Source: CAZKFG01 sp964551985
GTDB lineage: Bacteria; Bacillota; Negativicutes; Acidaminococcales; JAISLQ01
Assembly: GCA_964551985.1 (NCBI GenBank)
Contig: CAZKFG010000032.1
Coordinates: forward strand, 1-26,680
Reading direction: 5' to 3'
Length of the DNA stretch: 26,680 bases
The stretch's first letter is position 1. Every line of letters starts with the position of its first letter. A program made the position numbers and the translations under genes. Below are positions 15,606 through 24,190 of this stretch, piece after piece. Below the pieces are notes generated by a model that had not been told where the DNA came from, made no database searches, and saw only the letters and a list, made by a program, of their open reading frames with translations.

Positions 15606-15645
15606 AAAAATAAGATTTCTAGCATTTGCTAGAACTCTTATTTTT
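15606..15645. terminator. Long hairpin, orphan bidirectional terminator
   Basis: AAAAATAAGA (15606-15615) pairs with TCTTATTTTT (15636-15645) and TTCTAGCA (15617-15624) pairs with TGCTAGAA (15627-15634). There is a single mismatch and a minimal loop. A/T flanks make it terminator-like on both strands, but no adjacent gene explains it. Confidence 0.6.
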
Positions 15646-15673
15646 ATAGTAACCATGCAGCTTGATTTCTGAC

Positions 15674-15720
15674 AGGGGCAGAAGGACTTGAACCCTCAAC
15701 CAACGGCTTTGAGAAATCAT
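15674..15720 (-). other. 3' half of a tRNA-like sequence (remnant)
   Basis: On the minus strand GAGGG-TTCAAGT-CCTTC (15697-15681) is a proper T arm, followed by TGCCCCT as the 3' acceptor strand and G. Upstream are AGCCG (15708-15704) and a loop TTCTCAA, fitting the 3' side of an anticodon arm. No D arm or matching 5' acceptor AGGGGCA exists to its right, and CCA is absent. It is therefore a partial tRNA, as left at attachment sites of mobile elements. Confidence 0.45.
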
Positions 15721-15842
15721 TTTGCATATTTAGCCAAACTTTAATAAAGCAAAATATTAGCTAAAAATAGCCGCTTTTACCTACTATAAAGCAAATATAC
15801 TATATTGAGTATTAGGTAATTATTTAATCCATACATAATAAA

Positions 15843-16418
15843 CTAGTTTAGTTTTTTAACTACTTTGCATGGGCTACCTATTGCTAAAGAATTTGAAGGA
15901 ATGTTTTTTGTAACAACACTGCCTGCACCTATTGTTACATTATCACCAATTTCAACTCCAGGTAAAATAATTACCCCTCCCCCTATCCAACATCCATTGC
16001 CAATTTTAACTGGTGCTGTTTGAGTCAATGCCCATTTTGAATTAGGATTAAATCTTTTTGCTGCACTAGTCGGATGAAATGCGGTGTAAATTTGCACATT
16101 AGGCGCAATTAATGTATCTGAACCAATTGTAATATTGTTGCAATCTAAAAATACACAATTCATATTTATTTCTGTATTATCACCAATATGAATAAATTTC
16201 CCATAATCCACATAAAAAGGTGCTGTTATTTGGATGTTTATACCTTTTGAGCCAAGCATATCACTTAAAATTTCTTGTTGTCTTTTGTGATCTGAGTAAT
16301 TTAGGCTATTATATTCTTGCGCAAGATTTTTCCCTTTGTACCAAAGTTCCATTAGTTCTGGATCACCACAGTCATAAAGTTCTCCATCGAGCATTTTTTC
16401 TTTTTCAGATTTGCTCAT
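15843..16418 (-). CDS. Sugar O-acetyltransferase (maltose/galactoside type)
   Basis: The 191-residue protein has an N-terminal Mac domain (KEKMLDGELYDCGDPELMEL). A left-handed beta-helix of hexapeptide repeats follows (IHIGDNTEIN, ITIGSDTLIA, VKIGNGCWIGGGVIILPGVE, VTIGAGSVVTKNIP). The likely catalytic His is in YTAFHPTS. It transfers acetyl from acetyl-CoA to a sugar hydroxyl in the cytoplasm, and full length is as usual for Maa/LacA. GGAG lies about 14 bases before the ATG, a rather long spacing. It stands alone between the gene-free region and the ANTAR gene and shows no link to nitrogen genes. Confidence 0.9.
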   Translation of the reverse strand: MSKSEKEKMLDGELYDCGDPELMELWYKGKNLAQEYNSLNYSDHKRQQEILSDMLGSKGINIQITAPFYVDYGKFIHIGDNTEINMNCVFLDCNNITIGSDTLIAPNVQIYTAFHPTSAAKRFNPNSKWALTQTAPVKIGNGCWIGGGVIILPGVEIGDNVTIGAGSVVTKNIPSNSLAIGSPCKVVKKLN

Positions 16419-16490
16419 TTTTATTCGCTCAGCTCCTTTTTAAAAATTTGTATAAATCTAAATATATAGCGAAAAAAATTTTTAACAACT

Positions 16491-17072
16491 TTAGTTTTCA
16501 TATGTCTTTAAAATACTCTCTGCTATAGCTCTTTTGGTCGTTCTTGTATCCATTGCCTGACGTTCAATGTATTTATGAGCCTCGCTCTCACTCATAGTCA
16601 AATGCGATATTAAAATACACTTAGCACGATCAACAATACGTATATCTTCAATTTTTTGCAACAATTTATTATTTGCTTCGTGCATTATTTTAAATTTACT
16701 TTGCATTGCTTTGGAAAGCTTTAATGCTGACCAAAAAATGCTTTTATCTATTGGTCTTGCAATAGTTATTATGCCGTAATCTTCAACAATAGAGGTTATC
16801 TGTTCATAGTATTCACTGTTTACAACTAAAATTACCTGACTGTTTATCTTTGTTGCAACGTCTATTGAAAAGTTCTCACCAGATTCATCATTTAGAGGTG
16901 CATTTATAATGACTAAATCAAAGCTTTGCTCTGATACCAAACGCCTTGCCTGTGAACATGATTTTGCGGTGATAATTTTGTTTACGCAAAAAGAGTTTAG
17001 TGTTTGTGTAAAAAAAGACATACTTTTTGCTGTATTAGAAACAATTAAAACATTTTGCGTAAAAGTCACCAC
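16491..17072 (-). CDS. ANTAR-domain RNA-binding response regulator
   Basis: 193 residues. The N-terminal part is a receiver-like domain (NVLIVSNTAKSM, then FDLVIINAPLNDESG). The C-terminal part from about residue 130 is a typical ANTAR three-helix domain (VDRAKCILISHLTMSESEAH, then RTTKRAIAESIL). ANTAR proteins bind paired hexaloop hairpins in leader RNA and prevent terminators from forming. The receiver shows no clear aspartate set, so the trigger may not be ordinary phosphorylation. It is the last gene of the glutamate synthase-glutamine synthetase operon, 23 bases after glnA. It would therefore be made under its own control if the operon leader is its target. The start is GTG at 17072 or 17069; AAAAGG is unusually close to either. 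Likely targets are the three AAAGGC leaders. Confidence 0.88.
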   Translation of the reverse strand: MVTFTQNVLIVSNTAKSMSFFTQTLNSFCVNKIITAKSCSQARRLVSEQSFDLVIINAPLNDESGENFSIDVATKINSQVILVVNSEYYEQITSIVEDYGIITIARPIDKSIFWSALKLSKAMQSKFKIMHEANNKLLQKIEDIRIVDRAKCILISHLTMSESEAHKYIERQAMDTRTTKRAIAESILKTYEN

Positions 17073-17095
17073 CTTTTAAATGATTTTTTGTTCAT

Positions 17096-18415
17096 TTATA
17101 CAAACTTAAAATAATTTTTTGTATAAAAATCTTCTTTATCCTTTGATGCAAGCCACAATGCCGCTTCTTGTTTTTTAAAATAAAGGTATTTATCTAACAT
17201 ATCAGCGCCGATAATATTTTTTACAAACTCTGATTTTTCTGCAAATTTAATCGCTTCTTGAAGATTATAAGGCAAAACATTCAGTTTTTCTGTCAATGAT
17301 TTATCAGCACTATATAAATTGGCATCAACAGCTGGTGGCAAGCTAAGTTCTTGCTTTATACCTTCTAAGCCTGCCCCTATTATAAGGGCAAAAGCAAGAT
17401 AAGGGTTAACGCTAGGGTCAGGCGAACGTAGCTCCATACGTACTTTTTCTCCAAAAGCGGCAGGTATTCTTATAAGTTGTGAGCGATTTTGATGAGACCA
17501 AGAAACATACTTTGGTGCTTCATATTTGCCAAACCGCTCATAAGAGTTAGCTAACGGATTTAAAAACAAAGTAATTTGTTCTATTTTTTGCAAAATACCA
17601 GCAATGAAACTTTCTGCCACTTTAGAATGTTCATCTTGCTTATTTTTAAAAATGTTAAAACCATTTTGAGACAAAGACATATTAACATGCAAACCACTTC
17701 CACTATTATCAAGTAACGGTTTAGGCATAAAAGAGGCATAAAGTCCATTGCGTTCTGCTATCGCTTTTACAACAGATTTAAAAGTCAAAAGATTATCAGC
17801 ACAAGCTAGCGCATCACTAAATTTAAAATCTATCTCATTTTGACCAGGCCCTTGCTCATGGTGTGAAGTTTCTGGCTTTAAACCCATCTCTTCTAAGCAC
17901 AAGCAAATTTCCCGTCTGATATTTTCTCCTTTATCAAGTGGTGCAATATCAAGATAACCGCCATAATCAATAGTTTTTTTGGTAGGCTCACCATTTTCAT
18001 CTGTTTTAAACAAATAAAATTCGCACTCTGCCCCTATCTTGCATACATAACCCATTTCATCACAGGTTTTTATTACATTTTTTAAAATATATCTACTATC
18101 GTGCACAAATGCAGACATGTTAGGATTTTTGATATCACAAAAAAAGCGTACAACTCTGCCCGGACCTGGTCGCCAGGGAAGCAAGGTCAATGTAGACGGG
18201 TCAGGAAATAATAATAAATCAGACTTAGCCACATCACAAAACGCTTTTATAGCTGAAGCATCAAAAGAAACCCCATGTTCAAAAGCTGACAAAAGCTCAT
18301 CTGGCATTATTGAAATATTTTTTTGCACGCCAAAAGGATCGCAAAAACCAAGCCTTATAAACTTTACATCATTTTCCTTTATAAATTGCAAAACCTCATT
18401 TATTGTACCCGTCAT
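17096..18415 (-). CDS. glnA: Type I glutamine synthetase
   Basis: A 439-residue enzyme joining ammonia to glutamate with ATP, close to the usual type I-alpha length. Seen in order are LGFCDPFGVQKN, the ammonium-site region FDASAIKAF (usually FDGSSI), and the metal-site strand GAECEFYLF. Later come GPGQNEIDF, GSGLHVNMSL and the ATP/glutamate-site block NRSQLIRIPAAFG with RSPDPSVNPYLA. The adenylylation-type Tyr region reads NSYERF, lacking the Lys-Leu found in adenylylated enzymes, which fits a GSI-alpha enzyme. ATG at 18415 was chosen because AGAGGTGG lies seven bases upstream. It follows the GXGXG gene with no gap and so shares the GOGAT operon and its antitermination leader. Confidence 0.93.
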   Translation of the reverse strand: MTGTINEVLQFIKENDVKFIRLGFCDPFGVQKNISIMPDELLSAFEHGVSFDASAIKAFCDVAKSDLLLFPDPSTLTLLPWRPGPGRVVRFFCDIKNPNMSAFVHDSRYILKNVIKTCDEMGYVCKIGAECEFYLFKTDENGEPTKKTIDYGGYLDIAPLDKGENIRREICLCLEEMGLKPETSHHEQGPGQNEIDFKFSDALACADNLLTFKSVVKAIAERNGLYASFMPKPLLDNSGSGLHVNMSLSQNGFNIFKNKQDEHSKVAESFIAGILQKIEQITLFLNPLANSYERFGKYEAPKYVSWSHQNRSQLIRIPAAFGEKVRMELRSPDPSVNPYLAFALIIGAGLEGIKQELSLPPAVDANLYSADKSLTEKLNVLPYNLQEAIKFAEKSEFVKNIIGADMLDKYLYFKKQEAALWLASKDKEDFYTKNYFKFV

Positions 18416-18427
18416 AAATACCACCTC

Positions 18428-19144
18428 TTAATTTGTTGTATAAAGCTGTTTATATGGATTTTTAGCATTAGGAGTAAGTTTGTAAAATGAATCTTGTAAA
18501 AATTCTTCTATATTTATATTAAAATAATCTGCATATTCTTGCAACAATGGTTGTATGCTTTTTATATCATCTTCACAAGCAATTTCTGCCACAACCTGCT
18601 CAGGCAAGTGCAAAAGCGGCTCTTTACTTTTTATAAATATCATACCACCGTGCATACCTGTACCTGTAAAATTACCTACAGGCACGCCTTTGCATTCACG
18701 TCCTAAAACTATAATCAAACCACCTGCAAGGTATTCACCCAAAAAGCTACCAACGCTACCGCCAACAACAATTACAGGGCGTTTACCTTCATATTCTTTC
18801 ATGTGAATGCCAGTTCTATAACCAGCATTACCACGAACAAAAATCTTGCCACCCCTCATTGCATAACCAAGAGCATCACCAGCATTACCATCTATAATAA
18901 TCTTGCCATCGTTCATAGTATCACCAACAGCATCTTGAACATTGCCATTTACCTTTATAGTAATGCCGTTAAGATACGCCCCTAATGCATTTCCAGGTAT
19001 GCCATTTATGGTAATATTATTCTTTTCAAACCCTGCTCCAATAAATCTTTGCCCATAGCAATTATCTATATAAACATCATTATCTGACGCTTTTATTTTT
19101 TCATTTAACAATCTTACATCTTCTTTTGAAGCATCCAATCGCAT
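18428..19144 (-). CDS. Glutamate synthase GXGXG (alpha C-terminal) module
   Basis: The 238-residue protein consists of a right-handed beta-helix with repeated G-x-x-G turns: GNALGAYLNG, GNVQDAVGDT, GNAGDALGYAMRGG, GNAGYRTGIHM, GSVGSFLGEYLAGG. This is the C-terminal scaffold domain of the large glutamate synthase subunit, encoded separately as in archaeal-type GOGAT. It carries no active site but holds the amidotransferase and synthase domains together. AGGAAG precedes the ATG, and the gap to the synthase gene is only 12 bases. The full set of three modules is present in the operon, so a functional enzyme is expected. Confidence 0.92.
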   Translation of the reverse strand: MRLDASKEDVRLLNEKIKASDNDVYIDNCYGQRFIGAGFEKNNITINGIPGNALGAYLNGITIKVNGNVQDAVGDTMNDGKIIIDGNAGDALGYAMRGGKIFVRGNAGYRTGIHMKEYEGKRPVIVVGGSVGSFLGEYLAGGLIIVLGRECKGVPVGNFTGTGMHGGMIFIKSKEPLLHLPEQVVAEIACEDDIKSIQPLLQEYADYFNINIEEFLQDSFYKLTPNAKNPYKQLYTTN

Positions 19145-19156
19145 TTATATCACTTC

Positions 19157-20662
19157 CTATTCTCCAGCGTATTTTATACCCAAAATTTCAAGTTCTTTTT
19201 CATTTAGCCCCACCCCACGAAGCATCAAACGATTACCTTTTAAGCTTTCAATAGAGTTAATACCCATGCCACCCATCATCTCTTTTATTTCATGTTGCCA
19301 AGCATTCAAAAGGTTTACAAGCCTTCTAAAACCAACATCTGGGTCTAGCCTTTTTGTCAAATCTGGCACTTGTGTTGCTATTCCCCAGTTACATTTACCA
19401 CTATGACAGCTTCTACAAAGATGGCAACCCAAAGCTAAAAGTGCTGCAGTACCTATATAAACAGCATCTGCACCAAGTGCTATTGCCTTTACAATATCGC
19501 TACTAGAGCGTATGCTACCACCAACAATAAGTCCAACATTATCTCTTATACCTTCATCTCGCAATCTTTTATCAACACTTGCAAGAGCAAGCTCTATTGG
19601 CAAACCCACATTATCTCTTATTCTAGTTGGTGCTGCCCCAGTACCACCAGTAAATCCGTCTATTGCTATAATATCAGCACCACTTCTAGCAATACCACTA
19701 GCAATAGCTGTTATATTATGTACTGCGGCAATTTTGACAATTATGGGCTTTCGATAGCCGGTAACCTCTTTTAGTGAATACACAAGCTGACGCAAATCTT
19801 CAATAGAATAAATATCATGATGTGGTGCTGGCGAAATAGCGTCTGATCCTTCTGGTACCATTCTCGTCTTAGCTACTTGCCCCACAATTTTTGTCCCTGG
19901 CAAATGCCCACCAATACCAGGTTTTGCACCTTGACCTATCTTTATTTCTATTGCAACACCACTATTTAAATAATCTTTATGTACTTCAAACCTACCAGAT
20001 GCCACTTGAACAACAGTATTTTCACCATATCTATAAAAATCCTCATGCAAGCCACCTTCTCCAGTATTATAACAAACACCTAGTTCTTTTGCGGCTTTAG
20101 CAAGGCTTTTATGAGAGTTATAACTTATTGAACCATAACTCATAGCCGAAAACATAATTGGCATGGACAAGCTAATATGTGGTAGACTACTTACTTTTAT
20201 TTTCCCGTTTTCATCTCTTTGTATGCTTTGCGGTTTTGAACCTAAAAATACTTTGGTTTCCATAGGTTCTCGCAAAGAATCAATAGGTGGGTTGGTAACT
20301 TGCGAAGCATTTAAAAGCATTTTATCAAAATAGCTTGGAAAATTTTCGGGATTACCCATAGAAGATAGCAAAACACCGCCACTGTTAGACTGTTTGTAAA
20401 CTTCATTTATTATTTTACCCGTCCAATTAAAATTTTTCTTATAAATATTGCCGCTTTTTACTATTTTTAATGCTTTGGTAGGACAAAAAGAAACGCATCT
20501 TTGACAAACCACACATTTTTCATCGTCAGTAGAAAATCTATCATAATCTTGCAAATATTTATGTACAGCATTTGCACATTGCTGGACACAAATCTTGCAT
20601 TTTGTACATTTATAAGTATTTCTTACAACTTCATAATCAGGATACACAAACTCTAGTCCCAT
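19157..20662 (-). CDS. gltB: Glutamate synthase, ferredoxin/FMN synthase module
   Basis: 501 residues. An N-terminal bacterial ferredoxin domain has CTKCKICVQQCANAV near residue 19 and CVVCQRCVSFCP near 50. The FMN barrel follows (SAMSYGSISYNSHKSLAKAA, YNTGEGGLHEDFY, KIGQGAKPGIGGHLPG, AIDGFTGGTGAAPT). The 3Fe-4S motif CHLCRSCHSGKCNW lies near residue 415. It reduces 2-oxoglutarate with ammonia delivered by the amidotransferase subunit to make glutamate. Built-in ferredoxin suggests ferredoxin or another low-potential donor rather than a separate NADPH subunit. GGAGGAAG precedes the ATG, and it overlaps the amidotransferase gene by 26 bases. Confidence 0.94.
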   Translation of the reverse strand: MGLEFVYPDYEVVRNTYKCTKCKICVQQCANAVHKYLQDYDRFSTDDEKCVVCQRCVSFCPTKALKIVKSGNIYKKNFNWTGKIINEVYKQSNSGGVLLSSMGNPENFPSYFDKMLLNASQVTNPPIDSLREPMETKVFLGSKPQSIQRDENGKIKVSSLPHISLSMPIMFSAMSYGSISYNSHKSLAKAAKELGVCYNTGEGGLHEDFYRYGENTVVQVASGRFEVHKDYLNSGVAIEIKIGQGAKPGIGGHLPGTKIVGQVAKTRMVPEGSDAISPAPHHDIYSIEDLRQLVYSLKEVTGYRKPIIVKIAAVHNITAIASGIARSGADIIAIDGFTGGTGAAPTRIRDNVGLPIELALASVDKRLRDEGIRDNVGLIVGGSIRSSSDIVKAIALGADAVYIGTAALLALGCHLCRSCHSGKCNWGIATQVPDLTKRLDPDVGFRRLVNLLNAWQHEIKEMMGGMGINSIESLKGNRLMLRGVGLNEKELEILGIKYAGE

Positions 20663-21758
20663 ATTTAACTTCCTCCGATTTATTAAGCAATATAATCACT
20701 GGCTCACCGCCTTTTGGTGCCCAGACCTTATCAAGATTTGGTTCTATAATTCTTATAGCTGCCTCTTCACTTGCAAAATATACAATGTCATCTTTTGTGC
20801 CAACAAGCATATTACGCAGCTTAAGCCTATCATTAAGTGCCATCAAGCCACCTTGAAAACCAACCAATATAGAAAAAGGTCCTGTGATAAGCTGTGATGA
20901 AAAAACATTACGCAAATACTCATGTATTTGTCTTTTTTCTTGTGGCATACGAGAAATAGTTTGCCAAAATGGTGCTGCAATAACAGAGGCAATCTCAGTA
21001 AAAGTTAACTCTTTTTTGCGATGCAAATAATCAATAATATAAGCTATAACTTCAGTATCTGTCTGTAAAGTACATTTATAGCCATACATTTCCATTGCTC
21101 TTTTATTTGTATCATAAGAAGATATCTCGCCATTGTGTACAACAGAATAATCTAAAAGAGCAAAAGGATGAGCGCCACCCCACCAACCAGGTGTGTTTGT
21201 AGGATATCTACCGTGAGCAGTAAAGCAATAACCATGATAGTCTTCCAATCGATAAAAAACTCCTACATCTTCTGGATATCCAACAGCTTTAAATACACCC
21301 ATATTTTTACCACTAGAAAAAACATATCCGCCATTAATTTTTGTATTTATTTTAAACACGCATTTTTTTACAAATTCACGCTCATCTAATTGACTATCTA
21401 TAAGCTTTGTTGGAAGAGGTGTAACAAAATATCGCCATATAAGTGGTTCATCAGTTATTTGTTTAATTTTTCTTGTAGGTATTTTCGACAAATTTATAAT
21501 ATCAAAATGTCGCTCCAAAAACTCTTCACACTCTTTTTTGGCCAAAACATTATCATAAAAAATATGAAAAGCATAATAATCTTTATACTCAGGGTAAATT
21601 CCGTAGGCCGCAAAACCGCCACCTAATCCATTTGAGCGATCGTGCATTACAGAAATAGATTTTATGATATTCTCTCCACTCATCCCTTTACCAGTCTTAT
21701 CAAAAATGCCAGATATAGCACAACCTGATGGGATTCTTATTTGTCCTTCTTTTAACAT
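20637..21758 (-). CDS. Glutamate synthase, class II glutamine amidotransferase module
   Basis: 373 residues. This Ntn-type amidotransferase releases ammonia from glutamine for the synthase module. The nucleophile is Cys13 in IPSGCAISGIF. It must become the N-terminal residue, so a 12-residue leader has to be cut off, as known for this family. Downstream are ERSNGLGG-like MHDRSNGLGGGFAAYG, the glutamine-site block TAHGRYPTNTPGWWGGAHP, HNGEISSY and TDTEVIAY. ATG at 21758 was chosen because GGAGG is six bases upstream; the in-frame GTG at 21764 touches it. First gene of the operon, transcribed from the promoter at 21913-21885 through an antitermination leader. Confidence 0.92.
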   Translation of the reverse strand: MLKEGQIRIPSGCAISGIFDKTGKGMSGENIIKSISVMHDRSNGLGGGFAAYGIYPEYKDYYAFHIFYDNVLAKKECEEFLERHFDIINLSKIPTRKIKQITDEPLIWRYFVTPLPTKLIDSQLDEREFVKKCVFKINTKINGGYVFSSGKNMGVFKAVGYPEDVGVFYRLEDYHGYCFTAHGRYPTNTPGWWGGAHPFALLDYSVVHNGEISSYDTNKRAMEMYGYKCTLQTDTEVIAYIIDYLHRKKELTFTEIASVIAAPFWQTISRMPQEKRQIHEYLRNVFSSQLITGPFSILVGFQGGLMALNDRLKLRNMLVGTKDDIVYFASEEAAIRIIEPNLDKVWAPKGGEPVIILLNKSEEVKYGTRVCVS

Positions 21759-21769
21759 ATGCACCCTCC

Positions 21770-21871
21770 TTTTTGAAAAACAAAAAGACGCTCATCATAT
21801 AATGCACATAAACAACCCCTCAGTAACGCACCTAGGCTAATTGTTTATTACATTATATGATGAACGCCTTT
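21770..21871 (-). terminator. Leader terminator of the glutamate synthase operon
   Basis: On the minus strand AAAGGCGTTCATCATATAATG (21871-21851) pairs with its near-complement at 21804-21784. This gives a 21-bp stem with two G-U pairs, followed by TTTTGTTTTT. The 46-base loop can itself fold (ATAAACAA with TTGTTTAT). The 5' arm includes the loop and 3' strand of the AAAGGC hairpin, so the two folds exclude each other. Confidence 0.8.
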
Positions 21872-21876
21872 GTTCA
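21861..21876 (-). promoter_or_regulatory. AAAGGC hexaloop hairpin, putative ANTAR target (GOGAT operon)
   Basis: Minus strand TGAAC-AAAGGC-GTTCA, a perfect 5-bp stem with a hexaloop that has A at position 1 and G at position 4, as ANTAR targets require. It begins within a few bases of the predicted transcript start and overlaps the leader terminator. Confidence 0.7.
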
Positions 21877-21884
21877 CTAAAAAA

Positions 21885-21913
21885 ATTATATCTTACATTT
21901 TTTTGTTTGTCAA
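21885..21913 (-). promoter_or_regulatory. Promoter of the glutamate synthase operon
   Basis: Minus strand TTGACA (21913-21908), 17-bp spacer, TATAAT (21890-21885): a consensus sigma-A promoter. The transcript would start near 21878, directly at the AAAGGC hairpin. Confidence 0.85.
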
Positions 21914-21923
21914 AAAAAAATTA

Positions 21924-21952
21924 TTGACAAAACAAAATTTATATATTAAATT
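21924..21952 (+). promoter_or_regulatory. Promoter of the type III glutamine synthetase
   Basis: TTGACA (21924-21929), 17-bp spacer, TAAATT (21947-21952). The start near 21959 would place the AAAGGC hairpin (21964) at the 5' end of the RNA. It is back-to-back with the GOGAT promoter. Confidence 0.65.
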
Positions 21953-21963
21953 ATATTCAACAA

Positions 21964-21979
21964 ACAGCAAAGGCGCTGT
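21964..21979 (+). promoter_or_regulatory. AAAGGC hexaloop hairpin, putative ANTAR target (type III synthetase)
   Basis: ACAGC-AAAGGC-GCTGT, a perfect 5-bp stem with the same hexaloop as in the other two leaders. Its loop and 3' strand form part of the terminator stem at 21970-22001. Confidence 0.72.
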
Positions 21980-22011
21980 GGACTTTAGTCCGCAGTGTCT
22001 TTATTTTTTTG
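21970..22011 (+). terminator. Leader terminator of the type III glutamine synthetase
   Basis: AAGGCGCTGTGGAC (21970-21983) pairs with GTCCGCAGTGTCTT (21988-22001) with three G-U pairs, around TTTA, followed by TATTTTTTT. It lies 72 bases before the start codon and would stop transcription unless the hexaloop hairpin is stabilised. Confidence 0.85.
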
Positions 22012-22082
22012 TTTAAGAAAGGAGCAGTTAACAAAAATCTTTGCAATAAAACTATTAAAAATAAATCTAAGGAGGATTTTTT

Positions 22083-24169
22083 ATGAAAGATATCCCTGCT
22101 ATTTTTGGCAATCTAGTATTTAACGATTCGGTAATGAAAACACGTCTACCAAAAGACACCTACAAAGCTTTGAGAAAAACTATGCAACAAGGAACCCATT
22201 TAGAACTTGACATAGCAAACATTGTAGCAAGTGTTATGAAAGATTGGGCGATAGAAAACGGCGCAACACATTTTACTCACTGGTTCCAACCCATGACTGG
22301 CATAACAGCAGAAAAACACGAAAGTTTCATCTCGCCTGATAGTGAAGGTAAAATAATAATGGAGTTTTCTGGTAAAGAACTGGTACGTGGCGAACCTGAT
22401 GCTTCAAGTTTTCCATCTGGTGGTCTTCGTGCTACTTTTGAAGCTAGAGGCTATACAGTATGGGACATAACATCATATGCTTTTATCAAAGATGATACTC
22501 TTTTCATCCCAACTGCATTTTGTTCTTATGGTGGTGAGGCGCTTGACAAAAAAACTCCTCTACTGCGTTCTATGCAAGCAATTGACAAACAAGCAATGCG
22601 TATTTTGAAAATATTTGGCAATACAACTGCTAAAAGAGTCTTGACGACAGTAGGTGCTGAACAAGAATATTTTTTAATTGATAAAGATACTTATTTAAAA
22701 AGAACTGATCTTGTAAATTGTGGAAGAACAATATTTGGTGCAAGACCGCCTAAAGGTCAAGAACTAGAAGACCACTATTTTGGCAGTTTAAAACCAAGGG
22801 TTTCGGCTTTTATGAAAGAGTTGGAACAACAAATGTGGGAGCTTGGTATATTAGCAAAAACAAAGCATAATGAAGTCGCACCAGCTCAACATGAATTAGC
22901 ACCTATTTTCACAACTACAAATATTGCCACAGACCAAAATCAGCTTACTATGGAACTTATGAAAAGCATTGCAAGCAAACACAATTTGGCTTGTCTATTA
23001 CACGAAAAACCTTTTGCAGGTGTAAATGGTAGCGGAAAACACAACAACTGGTCTATCGCTACAGACACAGGGGTTAATTTACTAGAACCGGGTGAAACTC
23101 CCTCAGAGAATGCACAGTTTTTACTCTTTTTAGTAGCTATAATAAAAGCAGTAGATGAATATCAAGACTTACTAAGAGTTTCTGTTGCCAGTGCAGGAAA
23201 TGACCATAGACTTGGTGCAAACGAAGCTCCACCTGCTATTGTATCAATATTTTTAGGTGATGAACTAACACAAATACTACAAGCAATAGATGAAGATACC
23301 GATTATAAAGACAAACAAAAGTATCAAATGCAAATTGGTGCAACAGTATTGCCACATTTCCCAAAAGACACAACAGACCGCAACCGTACATCACCTTTTG
23401 CCTTTACAGGCAACAAATTTGAATTCAGAATGTTAGGCTCGGCATTTTCCATTGCCGGTCCAAATATAATTTTAAATTGCATAGTTGCAGAGATTTTATC
23501 ACAATTTGCTGACAAGCTAGAACAACGTTCTGATTTTAAAATAGAACTGGCAAACCTTATAAAATCAACAATTAAAAATCACAAAAGAATTATATTTAAC
23601 GGCAACAACTATTCTGACGAATGGGTAATAGAAGCAAAAAAAAGAGGACTTTCAAATCTTAAAACAACAGTAGATGCATTACCAGCTTTTGTAAGTGCTA
23701 AAAGCAAAGCGCTATTTGAAAAACACAATGTCTTACAAAAACAGAACTACATTCAAGATATGAAATTTTGCTTGAAGGATATCAAAAAACAATTCACATT
23801 GAAGCGCTAACCATGATTGACATTATAAAAAAAGAAATTTTACCAGCATCAATCGCTTATCAAAGTGAACTTGTATCACTGATAAACGGCAAAAAATTGT
23901 GTGGAATAGAATATGAACCAGAAAAAGCTTTGGCACTAAAACTATCTACTCTAACAGTAGCTCTTTATAAAAAATTAGAAGAACTTGAAAATGTCTTAAT
24001 AAATGAAAAATCTATAGAAGATAGTTTAGAATCTGCAAAATACTATCGAAATTCAGTGTTTATGAAAGTTACTGAACTTAGATTAATAATTGATGAACTT
24101 GAAACTATTGTAGCTAAAAAACATTGGAACTTACCTACATATGCAGATATTTTATACAGTGTAAACTAA
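22083..24169 (+). pseudogene. glnN: Type III glutamine synthetase with C-terminal frameshift
   Basis: The first frame (22083-23810) gives 575 residues with the GSIII signatures FPSGGLRATFEARGYTVWD, VGAEQEYFLID, HNEVAPAQHELAPIF, AGVNGSGKHNNWS, SAGNDHRLGANEAPPAI and NRTSPFAFTGNKFEFRMLGS. GSIII proteins are about 700 residues. The missing C-terminal helical part continues in the -1 frame as LTKTELHSRYEILLEGYQK, then IEALTMIDIIKKEILPAS, to the stop at 24169, which restores about 696 residues. One base is missing near 23731 (GTCTTAC). The site is neither a homopolymer nor a slippery heptamer. The catalytic domain survives, but the altered tail (32 foreign residues) probably harms the dodecamer. 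AAGGAGG precedes the ATG. Confidence 0.9.
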
Positions 24170-24172
24170 ATA

Positions 24173-24190
24173 ATGGCATAATATTGCCAT
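24173..24190 (+). promoter_or_regulatory. Inverted repeat upstream of the ammonium transporter
   Basis: ATGGCA (24173-24178) and TGCCAT (24185-24190) are 6-base arms separated by six bases, just before a TATAAT (24190-24195). It could be a regulator site near the promoter or the base of a short hairpin. The matching regulator is unknown. Confidence 0.4.

Larger units (their letters stand above)
15160..15842. other. Intergenic stretch without a coding gene
   Basis: No convincing reading frame on either strand. A GAAAGGAGG ribosome-site-like string (minus strand, near 15252) is followed only by a possible TTG-started frame of about 22 codons. Supported contents are a strong hairpin (15606-15645) and a 3' tRNA-like fragment (15674-15720). 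It may be a scar of past insertion and deletion. Confidence 0.5.

Noticed and set aside
19480..19500. AAAGGC on the minus strand within the glutamate synthase gene
   Set aside because: Flanks ATTGT and AATAG do not form a stable stem and no terminator is near.
21930..21963. A first ANTAR hairpin upstream of the synthetase leader hairpin
   Set aside because: The stretch is almost entirely A and T and contains no stem with an A..G.. hexaloop.
23768..24169. Separate 133-residue gene after the type III synthetase
   Set aside because: It starts only at TTG without a ribosome site, and its sequence is the expected C-terminal domain of the synthetase in a shifted frame.
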